From contig WHVD01000249.1 of the NCBI GenBank assembly GCA_015178975.1, forward strand, positions 1 through 64,000: DNA of 64,000 nt. The letters run 5' to 3'. Origin of the DNA: Hysterangium stoloniferum. Lineage: Eukaryota > Basidiomycota > Agaricomycetes > Hysterangiales > Hysterangiaceae. The notes under the pieces were generated by a model. It was not told the DNA's origin. It worked only from the letters and a program-made list of their open reading frames with translations, and made no database searches. A program made the translations under genes and the position numbers. Within the stretch, counting starts at the first letter, position 1, and every line of letters begins with the position of its first letter. Of the stretch, positions 24,801-34,185 are shown piece by piece.

Positions 24801-25638
24801 ATTCATGGTATTTTTTAGGAACACCTTCTAAATCTGCGATCGGTTCGGTCACCGGGGATGCAAAGCGACCGGTGACTTCGTCAACTTTAAGATTGACTGT
24901 AAATGCTCGGGAGCCGTCCAAATTGATGGCTCTCATAAAAGCTGCGGCGTTTATTAGAGAGACAGGCGGCGGAGAGCTCGGATTTGCCACGGGGGCCGGA
25001 GGTGCTGTAGAGGCCATATTTGCCGAAACAGGCGGAAACGGAACAGTCGTATCGGGTGCCGACGGGGTTCGGAAATGGATACTGCCCAATACCCAATCAA
25101 TCAACGGATTATAGCGGGTGAGCCAGTTATGTCCTAGAACCACGGAGCAGCTCGAGTCCAACTGTGTTACAAAAAACGTAACTGTCTGAAAGGTTCCACA
25201 CGGGAACCGAAGTCGGAGTTCGCAGGCTTGCGAGATTACGGAGTTTGAGGTACCATCAAAAAGTCGGAGCGGAATCGGATCTATTGCATAGGTTTTCAAC
25301 TGATTTTTTCTGGAAAAACTTGTATCTATAAAACAATGGGTTGAACCTGAATCTATGAGAGCTCGAAAAGTGAAACTCCCGAGAGGTTCCGAAGTAAGAT
25401 TTATGAACAAAGAATTAGGATCATACAATGCGGATGCGTTAAGATGACAATTTTCCGGTGTGCGAGGAGATTCAACGCAAGTCTCCAACCGCACGGAATC
25501 CAGAGAGTTGCTTAATCTTTTTTCGACTCGGCAGCCGGCTTGGCCGGTTGTGAGGTCGTGGCCGTGTTGGCCGATCGGGCTTTTGTGGCTTTTGGGCATG
25601 CAGCGACTCGGTGTCCGGGATCTGCACACAACAAACAA
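21826..25638 (-). CDS. pol: Intact Gypsy Pol polyprotein, family 2 (about 1270 aa)
   Basis: This is a single open frame with all Gypsy pol domains. Retropepsin has LIDSGSTHCFID (about residues 90-105). RT has GAPVLFVRKKDG, MPFGLTNAP and catalytic YLDDILIF (about 350-480). RNase H has ETDASDYALAA (about 600). The integrase zinc region has H-H-C-C ending CTTCLRSK (about 820-850). The integrase core has MDFIEHL, TSDRGSEF and a Glu in DGQTERMNQTLE (about 880-1000). The C-terminal chromodomain has EFEISEILDSK and VKWAGYEGTDE (about 1200-1255). It overlaps gag by about 126 nt in the -1 frame, so it is probably made as a Gag-Pol fusion, and the apparent Met start is not meaningful. It would copy the element's RNA and integrate the DNA; the chromodomain probably guides insertion to heterochromatin. 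All catalytic motifs look intact. Confidence 0.95.
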   Translation of the reverse strand: MFVVCRSRTPSRCMPKSHKSPIGQHGHDLTTGQAGCRVEKRLSNSLDSVRLETCVESPRTPENCHLNASALYDPNSLFINLTSEPLGSFTFRALIDSGSTHCFIDTSFSRKNQLKTYAIDPIPLRLFDGTSNSVISQACELRLRFPCGTFQTVTFFVTQLDSSCSVVLGHNWLTRYNPLIDWVLGSIHFRTPSAPDTTVPFPPVSANMASTAPPAPVANPSSPPPVSLINAAAFMRAINLDGSRAFTVNLKVDEVTGRFASPVTEPIADLEGVPKKYHEFADVFSKQKADRLAPHRPYDLKIDIEDGSHPPLGPVYPLSQSELSAIRDFLDEHLAIGFIRPSKSPYGAPVLFVRKKDGSLRLCVDFRGLNAITRKDKYPLPLISDLLDAPRKARIYTKIDLKHAYHLVRIAEGDEWKTAFRTRYGSFEWLVMPFGLTNAPSVFQRFINDVFSDLLDVFVIVYLDDILIFSEDPTLHDEHVREVLRRLRKHGLFANGKKCSFDVDTVEYLGFMMGPDGLRMDDAKIQVIQDWPEPRKVKDIQSFLGFANFYRRFIHNYSKITVPLTRLTRKDTPWNFSEECRSAFQELKSAFTSAPILSHWKPDVQLIVETDASDYALAAILSILDTDGEVHPVAFLSRTFSAPELNYDVHDKELLAIFEAFKTWRHYLEGSAHPVDVITDHKNLVYFSTTKLLTRRQARWSEYLSAFNMVIRFRPGRLGGKPDAMTRRWDVYPKEGSSDYATVNPHNFKPMFSSEQLSASIRATYLIHPVLRSVILMDTEKLHQDMLSAIPLDPVTKAHLDNPSDPDQPRWSLDSQGFIRLDNRIYVPDSDTLRLRILQHKHDHPISGHFGLNKTLSLIRREYTWPGIRDFVKHYCKSCTTCLRSKSQRHKPYGLLKQLPIPEKPWNSISMDFIEHLPASEGHTAILVVVDRLSKQSIFIPTYDTITSVQLAELFVTHVFSKHGVPSHVTSDRGSEFVSHFFRSLGKALDMKLHFTSGYHPEGDGQTERMNQTLEQYIRVYCNYQQDNWKSLLPLAEFAYNNAPNATTGISPFFANKGYNPNIAIHPERDLASARAQDFVTNLDELHQELRKTIAMAQERYQRSADKNRLPPPDFKIGDRVFVKAEFFRTTRPSKKLSEKYLGPFEVIAQAGTLSWTLRLPDNMRAVHPVFHVSMLEPCVPNNIPDRIQPPPPPVIIDGEPEFEISEILDSKIDNRRRSCKLLYLVKWAGYEGTDEETSWILATELGNASEIVLGFHQAYPNKPGPLNSL

Positions 25639-26810
25639 AGGTTGTTGTCCATTCGGCGTTGCTTTTCCTGTGGTAGGAGCTTGCCATCGGAGCCGAGTTT
25701 GCCAGTTAGGTCGGGTTTGTCTTTGTCTTGAGACTTATTCGACTGTTTGCCCTTGCCTTTTTTGTCGTTAGACCCTTTGTTTTCGGACTTCTTATCGGAA
25801 GTCGAGTTGCCAGTTATATTGGTGTTTTGGTTACCAGACTTATTGGCATTTTTGTTGTCCGATGATTTTTTGTCCGACGGGTTTTCGCGACTGATTTCTG
25901 AACGTCGTTCCCAGTATCGAGCGTCTGCGTTTTGGGCTTTCAGGCGCATGAGAGGGAGGGTTTTCGGCTTGCCGGTCTCTCCTTTGGAGACTTCGTCTTT
26001 GAGGCGAGATGGAAGGCCGGAGTAAAACTGGTAACGGAGGGCCGAATCGCCCCAGTCGCAACGCGCGGCGAGGTTGTTGAACTGGACGATATAATCGGTG
26101 ATGCGCTGAGTGTCTTTCATTTTGAGATTAGAAAGCCCGGTTTCGGCATCGCCGGTTTGGTCGTAGGGGCCGAAGTTGGTTTCGAGTTCCTCGACAAAGG
26201 CATCCCAATCGTGGAGCCAATCGGGGTCTTCAGAGGTGAGGCCAGAAAATGCGGGTTCAAACCAGGCTGCTGCGGAATCCTTAAGGTATGAGAGTGCGAA
26301 GTTTACCTTTCGGTCATCCGTTGCGAATGCAGCCGGGCAGTCCCGAAAGTTGAATCGACATTGCATAAGGAATGTCGGCAATTTCTTCGGGTTTGAGCCA
26401 GTAAATGGCTCGGGTTTGTTGACTCGGGTTTGCCCAGGTTCCTTTTCCTTGATATTGCTTTTAAGGAATTCATTAAGGGATCCTAGTGTACCTGAAAACA
26501 ATTCCCATGTTTCTTCAGGGTCGAGAGCCGGTTTCTTCTTTGCAGACTTCTTGGAGCCACTAGCCTGAGGTTGGTCGCCATCCTCGGGTTCGTGTTCCGA
26601 AACTGGTTGATTGTTAATCTCCTCAGTTGCTTCGGGATCGGTTGCTTCAGTTACTTCTTCAGCATCGCCGGTAATCTCCACAAAGCGAGATTCTTCGGAG
26701 GTTTCTGGTAGCGGAGTTTTCTGAGTAGCTCGGGCTGTATACAGAAAAGGAGACTTGAGAGTGGAAGATTCTGCTTCGCCGCTAGGCTTAGCATTTTTCC
26801 TCGGAGGCAT
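25512..26810 (-). CDS. gag: Intact Gag of family 2 (432 aa)
   Basis: It starts at ATG 26810, 38 bases after the LTR end (MPPRKNAKPSGE). It has an acidic disordered N-terminus, a retrotransposon Gag/capsid region (RVNKPEPFTGSNPKKLPTF; AAWFEPAFSGL; ITDYIVQFNNLAARCDWG), a Lys/Asn/Ser-rich linker and a CX2CX4HX4C zinc knuckle (CLLCADPGHRVAAC) near the end. The stop is at 25512-25514. An A6 run (T6 on the plus strand, 25518-25523) lies just before the stop inside the overlap with pol. Gag forms the particle in which reverse transcription occurs. Confidence 0.95.
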   Translation of the reverse strand: MPPRKNAKPSGEAESSTLKSPFLYTARATQKTPLPETSEESRFVEITGDAEEVTEATDPEATEEINNQPVSEHEPEDGDQPQASGSKKSAKKKPALDPEETWELFSGTLGSLNEFLKSNIKEKEPGQTRVNKPEPFTGSNPKKLPTFLMQCRFNFRDCPAAFATDDRKVNFALSYLKDSAAAWFEPAFSGLTSEDPDWLHDWDAFVEELETNFGPYDQTGDAETGLSNLKMKDTQRITDYIVQFNNLAARCDWGDSALRYQFYSGLPSRLKDEVSKGETGKPKTLPLMRLKAQNADARYWERRSEISRENPSDKKSSDNKNANKSGNQNTNITGNSTSDKKSENKGSNDKKGKGKQSNKSQDKDKPDLTGKLGSDGKLLPQEKQRRMDNNLCLLCADPGHRVAACPKATKARSANTATTSQPAKPAAESKKD

Positions 26811-26848
26811 GTTTAGATGGAAAATGCGAGTGTGAAATCAGAATATAC

Positions 26849-27568
26849 TGTTAAGAACTGGAAACTGACTAATGTCGGTGGCCGACAGGGACCGATCGGA
26901 AGGACTTGGCTTCAGCTTATGGGCTGCGCCCTCGCAAATATCCGCAGGATGTCCTTAAATTTCGGGCGGGTGAAGACTAGTCCTAGTGAGTACCTTTCGG
27001 CGTGATACCGATCGGAATCGAAGGACAAGTCGAGCGTCGGGCCAAGGGGTCGGGGCCGGAAGTGGGCGAGCGCACGCGAAGGCGGATGGGGGGAGTCTTA
27101 GTATGAGACTGATACAGGTGTATGAGGGTATTCTGAGTCGATATTCTGATTGTCCAGTAACTACAATTACAGCGGGTTCATATACAAGTAACAGGCGTCT
27201 GGAAAATACTAATGGGGAGAAGGGCGGAACACGGTATTAACAATAAGCTTGACTAGGAACGGGAAGTTTATGATTAGTTCGGAGGCCGATGATAACCGAG
27301 AGCGGAATTACGATAAAAGGAAATGGTTCGAGGACTACAAATATAGATAGACATATGCGAAACATAAGATTGAACGGATCAACATAATAAAGGGGACGTA
27401 TCAAAGTTTGACCAGACAATACGAGTTATTTGACGTGGGCGTAAATGGAGTTTGATATTCGCGAAACATTCGTCAGCTTCGGGGCCGATGGTTTCCGAGG
27501 GGACGACTTGAAACGTTGACAAGTGGCGATAACCTCGGGGCCGATAGGGTTGCGACACGGTCGTAACA
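26849..27568 (-). mobile_element. 5' LTR of the right family-2 copy (720 bp)
   Basis: It is the reverse complement of 19332-20051. The minus-strand order is LTR, a short leader and gag, so this is the promoter-bearing LTR for the intact gag and pol. Small frames on both strands that repeat between the two arms are shadows of this LTR. Confidence 0.92.
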
Positions 27569-28026
27569 ATCGGCCCACGAACATTACCAACACTCCACAG
27601 ACAAAAATCGGCTGCCACCCCCTGAACTCAAGATCGGTGGCCGAGTATTTGTCAAAGCCGAGTTCTTCCGAATGACTAGGCCATCCAAAAAGCTCGCCAA
27701 TAAGTACTTAGGACCCTTTTGAAATTATAGCACAAGCAGGCATGCTCTCTTGAATGTTTCAGCTCCCCGAGAATATGTGTGCAGTACACCTAGTACAACC
27801 TCCGCCTCCACCCGTGGTTATTGATGGGGAACCCAAATTCGAGATATCGGAAATCCTAGATTCAAAGATGGATAATCACCGACGTACCTGCAAACTACTC
27901 TATTTGGTCAAGTGGACAGGTTACGAAGGTACCGATGAATAAGTATCCTGGATTCTTGCCACAGAACTCGGAAACACATCGGACATCATCAAAGACTTCC
28001 ATCAAGCATATCCGAACATATCCGGA
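27569..28026 (+). pseudogene. pol: Gyp1 integrase tail and chromodomain remnant
   Basis: The text matches the C-terminal part of the family-2 pol: the phrase ending LPPPELKIGGRVFVKAEFF, then PKFEISEILDSKMDNHRRTC, LVKWTGYEGTDE and a tail ending near SGPRSS. A TAA interrupts the chromodomain at about 27940. The segment is on the same strand as the remnant at 18662-19331, so both belong to one Gyp1 copy. Confidence 0.85.
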
Positions 28027-28681
28027 CCCCGATCATCTACAGCATCCCGACATTTTACGACACCCATATTTGTGTATCCTGTCTCGTTTCCTTCACTTCC
28101 TCCTCAGCCCTCTCAGTGGCTGCCAGCAACTCGGCATTCCCTGTTGCCCCCAGGTAACACTCCGGCCCCTCATGGGCAATTTCCAGTCCATTCGGACATC
28201 TTCTGGCCTTTCTGGCACCTTTTCTGTCCTGCTGGTTAGGGTTTATTCTCGCACTGCCTTGCACCCTCTGCATTTTGGCATCTTCGGACTTTTGTCACCC
28301 CTGTCCCCCTTGCCCTGTTTGTCTGCTCCCACATTTTCAGTGTGCTCGGATCCCTCGGAACTTCCGGACTCTGTCCCGGACCTTTTCGGACTTTCAGACC
28401 TTATTGGATTTTCGGAATTTTTAGGTTTCCGGACCTTTTCGAGGTTTGAACTTACATTCAAGTATCCAAATATGACCATGGTCTCGTCCTGACCTTCCTC
28501 TCGATCTTGACTTTCCGAATCCTCTCCGAATCCTTTCTGAATCCTTTCCGAACTTTTCCGAACCTTTTCCGAACCCTTTCCAGCACCTTGCCAAATCCCA
28601 TCCCCTTCCGACCTTCCTGCCTTCACCTTATTCTTCAGCACTTTTCGGCCTCCTTGGGATTTCGGCCAAATGGGGGGATAC
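28027..28681 (+). other. Gyp1 3' untranslated region with polypurine tract
   Basis: This is C/T-rich sequence with ttccggacc-type phrases like those at 17400-18660, but no clear unit. It ends in aaatggggggatac directly before the 3' LTR, a good polypurine tract. Frames here are not genes. Confidence 0.65.
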
Positions 28682-30329
28682 TGTTACGACCGTGTCGTAA
28701 CCCATGTCACAACCCGATGGTCTCCGAGAATACTACAGTCTATCAATGTTCGAAGTTATTGATCAAGTCATCATTTCGGCAACCTTCGGAATACCGACAC
28801 TGACGTATACCTTCGTGGCAATCAAACCTCGTTTACGCCCCTGTCAAAATATACTCTACCATCTGGTTATGCTTTGTGTTACGACCGTGTCGCAACCCTA
28901 TCGGCCCCGAGGTTATCGCCACTTGTCAACGTTTCAAGTCATCCTCTCGGAAACCATCGGCCCCTAAGCTGACGAATGTTTCGCGAAGATCAAACTCCAT
29001 TTATGCCCACGTCAAATAACTCGTATTGTCTGGTCAAACTTTGATACGTCCCCTTTTATTATGTTGATCCGTTCAATCTTATGTTTCGCATATGTCTATC
29101 TATATTTGTAGTCCTCGAACCATTTCCTTTTATTGTAATTCCGCTCTCGGTTATCATCGGCCTCCGAACTAATCATAAACTTCCCGTTCCTAGTCAAGCT
29201 TATTGTTAATACCGTGTTCCGCCCTTCTCCCCATTAGTATTTTCCAGACGCCTGTTACTTGTATATGAACCCGCTGTAATTGTAGTTACTAGGCAATCAG
29301 AATATCGACTCAGAATACCCTCATACACCTGTATCAGTCTCATACTAAGAATCCCCCCATCCGCCTTCGCGTGCGCTCGCCCACTCTCGGCCCCGACCCC
29401 TTGGCCCGACACTTGACTTGTCCTTCGATTCCGATCGGTATCACGCCGAAAGGTACTCATTAGGACTAGTCTTCGCCCGCCCGAAATTTAAGGACATCCT
29501 ACGGATATTTGCGAGGGCGCAGCACATAAGCTGAAGCCAAGTCCTTCCGATCGGTCCCTGTCGGCCGCCGATATTAGTCAGTTTCCAGTTCTTAACACTT
29601 TGATACGTCCCCTTTCATTATGATGATCCGTTTTACTCTATGTTTCACATATGCCCATATATACCTGTAGCCCGTGGACTATTCCCTTTTCTCGTAATTC
29701 CGCTCTCGGCTAAATCTCGGCTTCCGATCTTATCGTAACCTTCCGGTTCCTAGTCAAGCTTATTTGTCGATGCCGTTTTCCGCTCTTCCCTTAGTTAGTA
29801 GTTTCTAGACGCCGATAACTCATATATAAACCCACTGTAAATGTAGTTATTAGACAATCAGAATATCGACTTAGAATATCGACTTAGATCGACTTAGATA
29901 CCCTCTAATTTCCGACTCCATTATCTATTCACGACCACCACATTCCGACTCCATCCGATTTACGATTCAACCTACATTTATGACTTCAACCTCTAATCTC
30001 CAACTCTCAGTCTCCGACTGTCTCAGTCTCCGACTGTCTCAGTCTCCGTCTCTCAGTCTCTGACTCTCTCAGTCTCCGACTCTCTCAGTCTCCGACTCTC
30101 TCAGTCTCCGACTCTTGGTCTCCGACCCCTCAACCCAACCCTCAACTTATCCTTCGGTTTCCGATCGGTAGTTTACCGAGAGGTTTACTTGACAGGACTA
30201 GTTTTCGCCTGCCCGAAATTTAAGGACACCTGACGGTAACTTGCGAGGGCGCAGCACATAAGCTGAAGCCAAGTCCTTCCGTTCGGTCCCCGTCGGTCTG
30301 CCGACATCCGTCAGTTTCTGTTGTTAACA
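28682..30329 (+). mobile_element. 3' LTR of Gyp1, interrupted by a solo LTR
   Basis: It begins TGTTACGACCGTGTCGTAACCC like the 5' LTR and ends TTGTTAACA, followed by the TSD CATAG. Without the nested solo LTR and its duplicated CTTTG it is about 922 bp. The 5' LTR is 986 bp; the difference is mainly minisatellite copies. Confidence 0.92.
28877..29597 (+). mobile_element. Solo LTR of Gypsy family 2 (721 bp)
   Basis: It starts TGTTACGACCGTGTCGCAACCC and ends TTCTTAACA, like 19332-20051. The 5-bp TSD CTTTG lies at 28872-28876 and 29598-29602. It is a clean solo LTR in the Gyp1 3' LTR. Confidence 0.95.
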
Positions 30330-30334
30330 CATAG

Positions 30335-30736
30335 GAGTAATATTCCATTGTGGGAAGAACCTCTGTTCTGTAATAGGTAAAGTTATTTTTAGACTACTGG
30401 GTGCCTATGGGTCACACCTGGCAGGGGGAATTCCTTAGACTGTTTCTCTTCGGATTCCCTCCTGCTAGGTGAGTTAGGTAGTTGTCTGTATGTATGTATT
30501 AGTTCTAATATATCTTCGGATTCCCTCCTGCTAGCCTAGTGTGAGTACCGCAGGCTACAGGGGTTGCCCTTACAGTAACGTAGTTTAACATAATTCTATA
30601 ATCCTTTCGAAGATTTTTTACAAATTTTCCACCATTTTTGAGACTATTTTTAGCATACCTCTCCAAACCCATAACCCCTCATAACCCATACCTTGGGCCA
30701 TCCACCGAGGGGTATGGGTTAAGAGAGGTTCGACTG
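30335..30736. other. Right part of the pogo-like element with inverted repeat
   Basis: This resumes the pogo-like element after the Gyp1 TSD. It has no ORF. From about 30660 it carries aacccata repeats and the inverted terminal repeat ending GGTTCGACTG at 30736. Confidence 0.8.
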
Positions 30737-30785
30737 TACTCGGGGTCACAGAGGATCTCGGTGTTTGGTTCTTGCCAGTGGTCAT

Positions 30786-30861
30786 TTACGTGTTTAGAAT
30801 TTGATAGTTAAAATAAATGTTTTTCTTCGTAGGGAAAGAGCGGTCCGGCTCGGATCACCAC
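30786..30861 (-). promoter_or_regulatory. Leader and primer-binding site of GypX-1
   Basis: On the minus strand, the base after the LTR end is G and then TGGTGATCCGAGCC. A TGG one base after the LTR is typical of a tRNA primer site. The same block follows the 5' LTR in GypX-2 (36115), GypX-3 (57943) and GypX-4 (63276). I do not assign the tRNA. Confidence 0.7.
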
Positions 30862-31492
30862 TGTGAAGAGTGGTAGAAGTTCTAACCGTTCTATATATGA
30901 AGAATATCGACCGTTGAAGTACGATACCACGATGTATTGACTGTCTAAGTCTAATACGGACCGAACACATATTGACTACTTAGTTCAATATGGTAGAGAG
31001 AAGTAGCTATCTAAAGTAAGGTAGATAGCTAGAACGAATAAGCAGAATCGACTGGTTAAGTGCAATTCTGGACAACTGCTCGAGTGCAAGTAGAGTAGTT
31101 AGAGAGTCGAATAATAGAGTAGCGTGGATGTAGTCCACGCGAGTTGAGATAGGGATTGAGTTTCGACTGATACAGTTCGAAACTCAGTTTGAATGAGTAG
31201 CTAAAGCCCGTCTGTGACGGTCGAGACGATACACCAATCACAACTTACAGGACACTAACGGGTGTCTGGGTAAGTCGTGGTTGCGGTGTAAAAAGTGTCT
31301 GAGTTCTAAACTATGGGCACTAGAATACATAAGTCTGGCGTGTGTGCACCCACAAGAGTCGATGTACCGCATACATAGGTCGTCAAACTAATTATAGATA
31401 TAATGAAAGAGAGAAAATAGAAATAATAAAGGAAATATAGTAAGAGCACATCCGACTATATTTCCTGAGTGTATTTCGCCATACCTCTCACA
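30862..31492 (-). mobile_element. 5' LTR of GypX-1 (631 bp)
   Basis: It is equal in length to 366-996 with the same ends, and is followed on the right by the TSD GTCAT (31493-31497). Differences from the partner LTR are transitions as far as I could compare, many at CG/TG/CA positions. Confidence 0.93.
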
Positions 31493-33123
31493 GTCATGCC
31501 TCGGACAACATACGTTTCGGCGGTAAATTTAAGGAGCATACTGGTGTCGTCCTCAAGGTAAATAGGGATGTTAACGTATCCTAGAACCTTAGCATTACCA
31601 GTAAGCTGTACAAGGTGTAATTTGAGTCCTTGCTTGAGCTTGGGACAGTCCACTAGTTCCTTATAGAAATCCTCCGAAATTAAGGAAAGATCGGCTCTGG
31701 TGTCCAACCTGATTTTAATAGGATTAGAGGCTTTGGAGTCCCCTATGCATCCGTAGATGTGTAATGCTGAAATCCCAATACTGGAGTATCCACCTGGGGG
31801 ATCCCTTATGTGGTAGATAATGGTCGAATCCTCTTTCATAAGCCGACTGGATCGAGGGTATTGGACCCTGGGTCTTTTGCTTTCCTTTCTTACGGCCAGT
31901 TTGACATCCCTCCTGATGCGTCTACCGTTAGGTACATTCAGAACAAAGTCGTCCACTTCAGAATCCAATTCATTACAAGGAATTAGGTTGGGTAACTGCC
32001 CTGGGTCGAAGGGGAAGTTCTCCTCCTCCGATCCCTCTAACTCAGAGGGGTCTTCCATAACATAGGTCTGACTTATTTCTTTAGATCGGTTTGCAAATAC
32101 CTCCTCGTCGACAATTTCCTCAATGGTAGGAGGTTTAGATTGCAATAAGGCTCCTGTCTCAGTCAGACCTTTCCGGTTCTGACGATGAGCATCTAGCCAG
32201 TCTCCTTTCTCAAGTAAATCACAGTCTGATATAGAAACATAGACTTGTGATGCTTCATTCTCATTTGGGGGTGAACTCGCATCTAAAACAACATCATCCT
32301 CTGATTGAGGAAGGTAGACAGAAATGAAAATTGATTCCTCATCAACATTATGTATGTACTTGTCCCTGTATGCTTAATCCATAAACCGTTTCGTAAGCCC
32401 TCTGATCCTCTGCCTCCTCAGTTGGATTCTGTGTGGAGCATTTGTTAATAGAGACATAGTGCGACATCTTACCAGCGTGAGGGCAGTCGATCTTAAAATG
32501 CTCTAAGCTCCCGCAAATCCAGCACTCCTTCGGGGGTTTAGTGACACTTTTCCTGTCACTTCATTCGAAAAAGAACTTGCCGTGTTTTTACCCTGTTTCG
32601 TGTTGGATCTCCTAGGGGCGGTTTTATCTTCAGCTTCGCTGAGAAGGATGTGGCCTTGATTAGTGGAATCGATTCCCCTGGAGTGCTCTTCTTCATGCCA
32701 GGGATCCGATTCTTCCTGTTTGGCGATCATGACTCTGGGCTTCTGAAACCGGTAACACTCTCGATGTGTTTGGACCCAAGCGTTGATCAGAGCCTCTTGC
32801 AGATTGTTAGCATGAGCTCATGATGTCGTCAATGGGTTGTCCTTGTAGAAGGTAAAGCCATTCCGTGGGTAGTGTGAGGATGAGTCTGCATGTTTCGTCC
32901 TGTTGATTTTGGTGGAAGCCATACAAGAATCGATAAAGCTTAAATCTCCATTGAATATAGTGAACAGGTGTCTCCCAATCGTGGCCGACTTGTCGAAATT
33001 TCATGGCTTCCCATTCTAAGGCTAAGGATTTGCCCAATGAGTTCCAAGTAATCCCTCTACAATACCCCAAAGGAACGATCCGTGAGATCAACTGGATTCA
33101 GTGCGATGTTCACGGTCTAAAGT

Positions 33124-33759
33124 TGTGAAGGGTATGCATATATCATTGGACTGTTGAATACTAGACATATTATAGTACCTTATTATCTGCTTTTATTTCT
33201 TTTCTTTAATTCCTTATATCTTTCGAGCATACCATTATTTCTTAGTTCAAAGCTTTGTGTATATCTATGGGCGCTCTCGGTGCCAAAACAGTAGACCTTT
33301 TTTACCCAACAGACACCACTTCGTAATGACCCAGAAGTCAAATAGTGAGAGGCGTCAAGGGTAATGTCTCATCTACCTACAAGGGTAGTATCTTCTAATC
33401 CACTAATAAGCTTTGGACTCGGACCATAAAGGTCGAGTCCCTCACTCAAGTCTTTGTGCTCGTTGACACTGTGGTCAACTCACACTTCTCTCATTCTATT
33501 CCAGATACTCTATCTTTAGCTGATCACCCTTCTTACCTGTTGCTGTGAGTTGTACTGCAACGGTCAACTCTATTATTTGTTTATTCAACTGTCACGAGCA
33601 ACTGCACAGTTGCTCTAGTGACGTGTAGCGTGCTTCTCTACTAGTACTGTCAGTCTAGTACCCTACAGTATTGTACAGAACAGTCAATACTTATTAATAG
33701 TAGTTGAATAAACACTATTCCTCGTATATTGAGCGGTCAGAATCTATTGACTCTTCACA
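33124..33759 (+). mobile_element. Solo LTR, GypX subfamily E (636 bp)
   Basis: It begins TGTGAAGGGTATGC and ends ACTCTTCACA. TSD AAAGT lies at 33119-33123 and 33760-33764. It is inserted in GypX-2 gag. Confidence 0.93.
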
Positions 33760-34185
33760 AAAGTGCTCCACCAGATCTTGGCATTGCCAGTGAGTCATCT
33801 AGGCAGAGCGACTCCTAACAACATGCTCATGGAGTCTTAGATCTCCGAGAGACTCATGATATCCATGATGTAGTCCAAGGCCTTGGATTGAGTTCCATTG
33901 TATTCGGGAAGGTCAGACCATTTTATCTTGATGTCATTGGTGTTAAGAGAGATCTTTTTATCCTTAGGTAAGTCATCGATAGGTGCACTAGCTTGAGGCT
34001 GTGTCGGAGTTCGAAAAGGAGAGTTAGGTACTCCACCATGACAGCCCCCACGTCCCAAATTCCCTCCATAGTCTGAACTACTAGAGCTCCCAGATGAACT
34101 GCTAGGGGGTCCTCCTGGTGGCAGGAAGGGATTCAAGGAGATCGGCAGGGAATAGCAGGGATCGTCTGGGTTCAGAGATCCTCGA

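Larger units (their letters stand above)
19332..27568. mobile_element. Head-to-head composite of two family-2 Gypsy copies
   Basis: Arms of 1643 bp (19332-20974 and 25926-27568) are inverted copies of each other. Each holds a 720-bp LTR and the start of gag, apparently identical. The right arm continues into a complete gag and pol on the minus strand. The left arm breaks into a Cys-cluster gene fragment. Neither copy has a 3' LTR. Flanks are TCCAA on the left and ATCGG on the right, so there is no TSD, and the host integrase text between the two flanks is missing. The simplest reading is two opposite insertions joined by a deletion that removed both 3' ends and the target between them. Fold-back or inversion through the arms is the alternative. 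Confidence 0.8.
15502..30329 (+). mobile_element. Gyp1: Gypsy element in the pogo-like transposon, internally degenerate
   Basis: LTRs begin TGTTACGACCGTGTCGTAACCC and end AACA (5' LTR 15502-16487; 3' LTR 28682-30329). The 5-bp TSD CATAG lies at 15497-15501 and 30330-30334. The interior lacks gag and RT. It has a C/T-rich repeat spacer, an RNase H/integrase remnant, the composite of family 2 and an integrase tail with chromodomain. A purine run with GGGGGG precedes the 3' LTR. The copy was already non-autonomous or has decayed heavily. Confidence 0.92.
12743..30736 (+). mobile_element. Pogo-like Tc1/mariner DNA transposon, split by a Gypsy element
   Basis: Terminal inverted repeats start CAGTCGAACC and share about 25 bases through the TTAACCCATACC region. 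The target TA is duplicated at 12741-12742 and 30737-30738. Removing the element restores the GypX-1 gag N-terminus exactly as in GypX-2 (ttttgaactactcgggg). Without the nested Gypsy element (15502-30334) it is about 3.16 kb and holds one transposase gene. The CAGT start, the TA target and a CENP-B/DDE transposase are typical of pogo/Fot1-type elements. Confidence 0.93.
366..31492 (-). mobile_element. GypX-1: full-length Ty3/Gypsy chromovirus with nested insertions
   Basis: Two 631-bp LTRs (366-996 and 30862-31492) lie in the same orientation. They are flanked by a perfect 5-bp TSD, GTCAT, at 361-365 and 31493-31497. Reading the minus strand gives 5' LTR, primer site, gag, protease, RT, RNase H, integrase, chromodomain, an extra ORF3, a polypurine tract and the 3' LTR. 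Removing the pogo element (about 18.0 kb) and two solo LTRs leaves about 11.5 kb. The LTRs differ at roughly 20 sites by my reading, all transitions, and many codons are nonsense, so this copy is dead. Confidence 0.92.
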
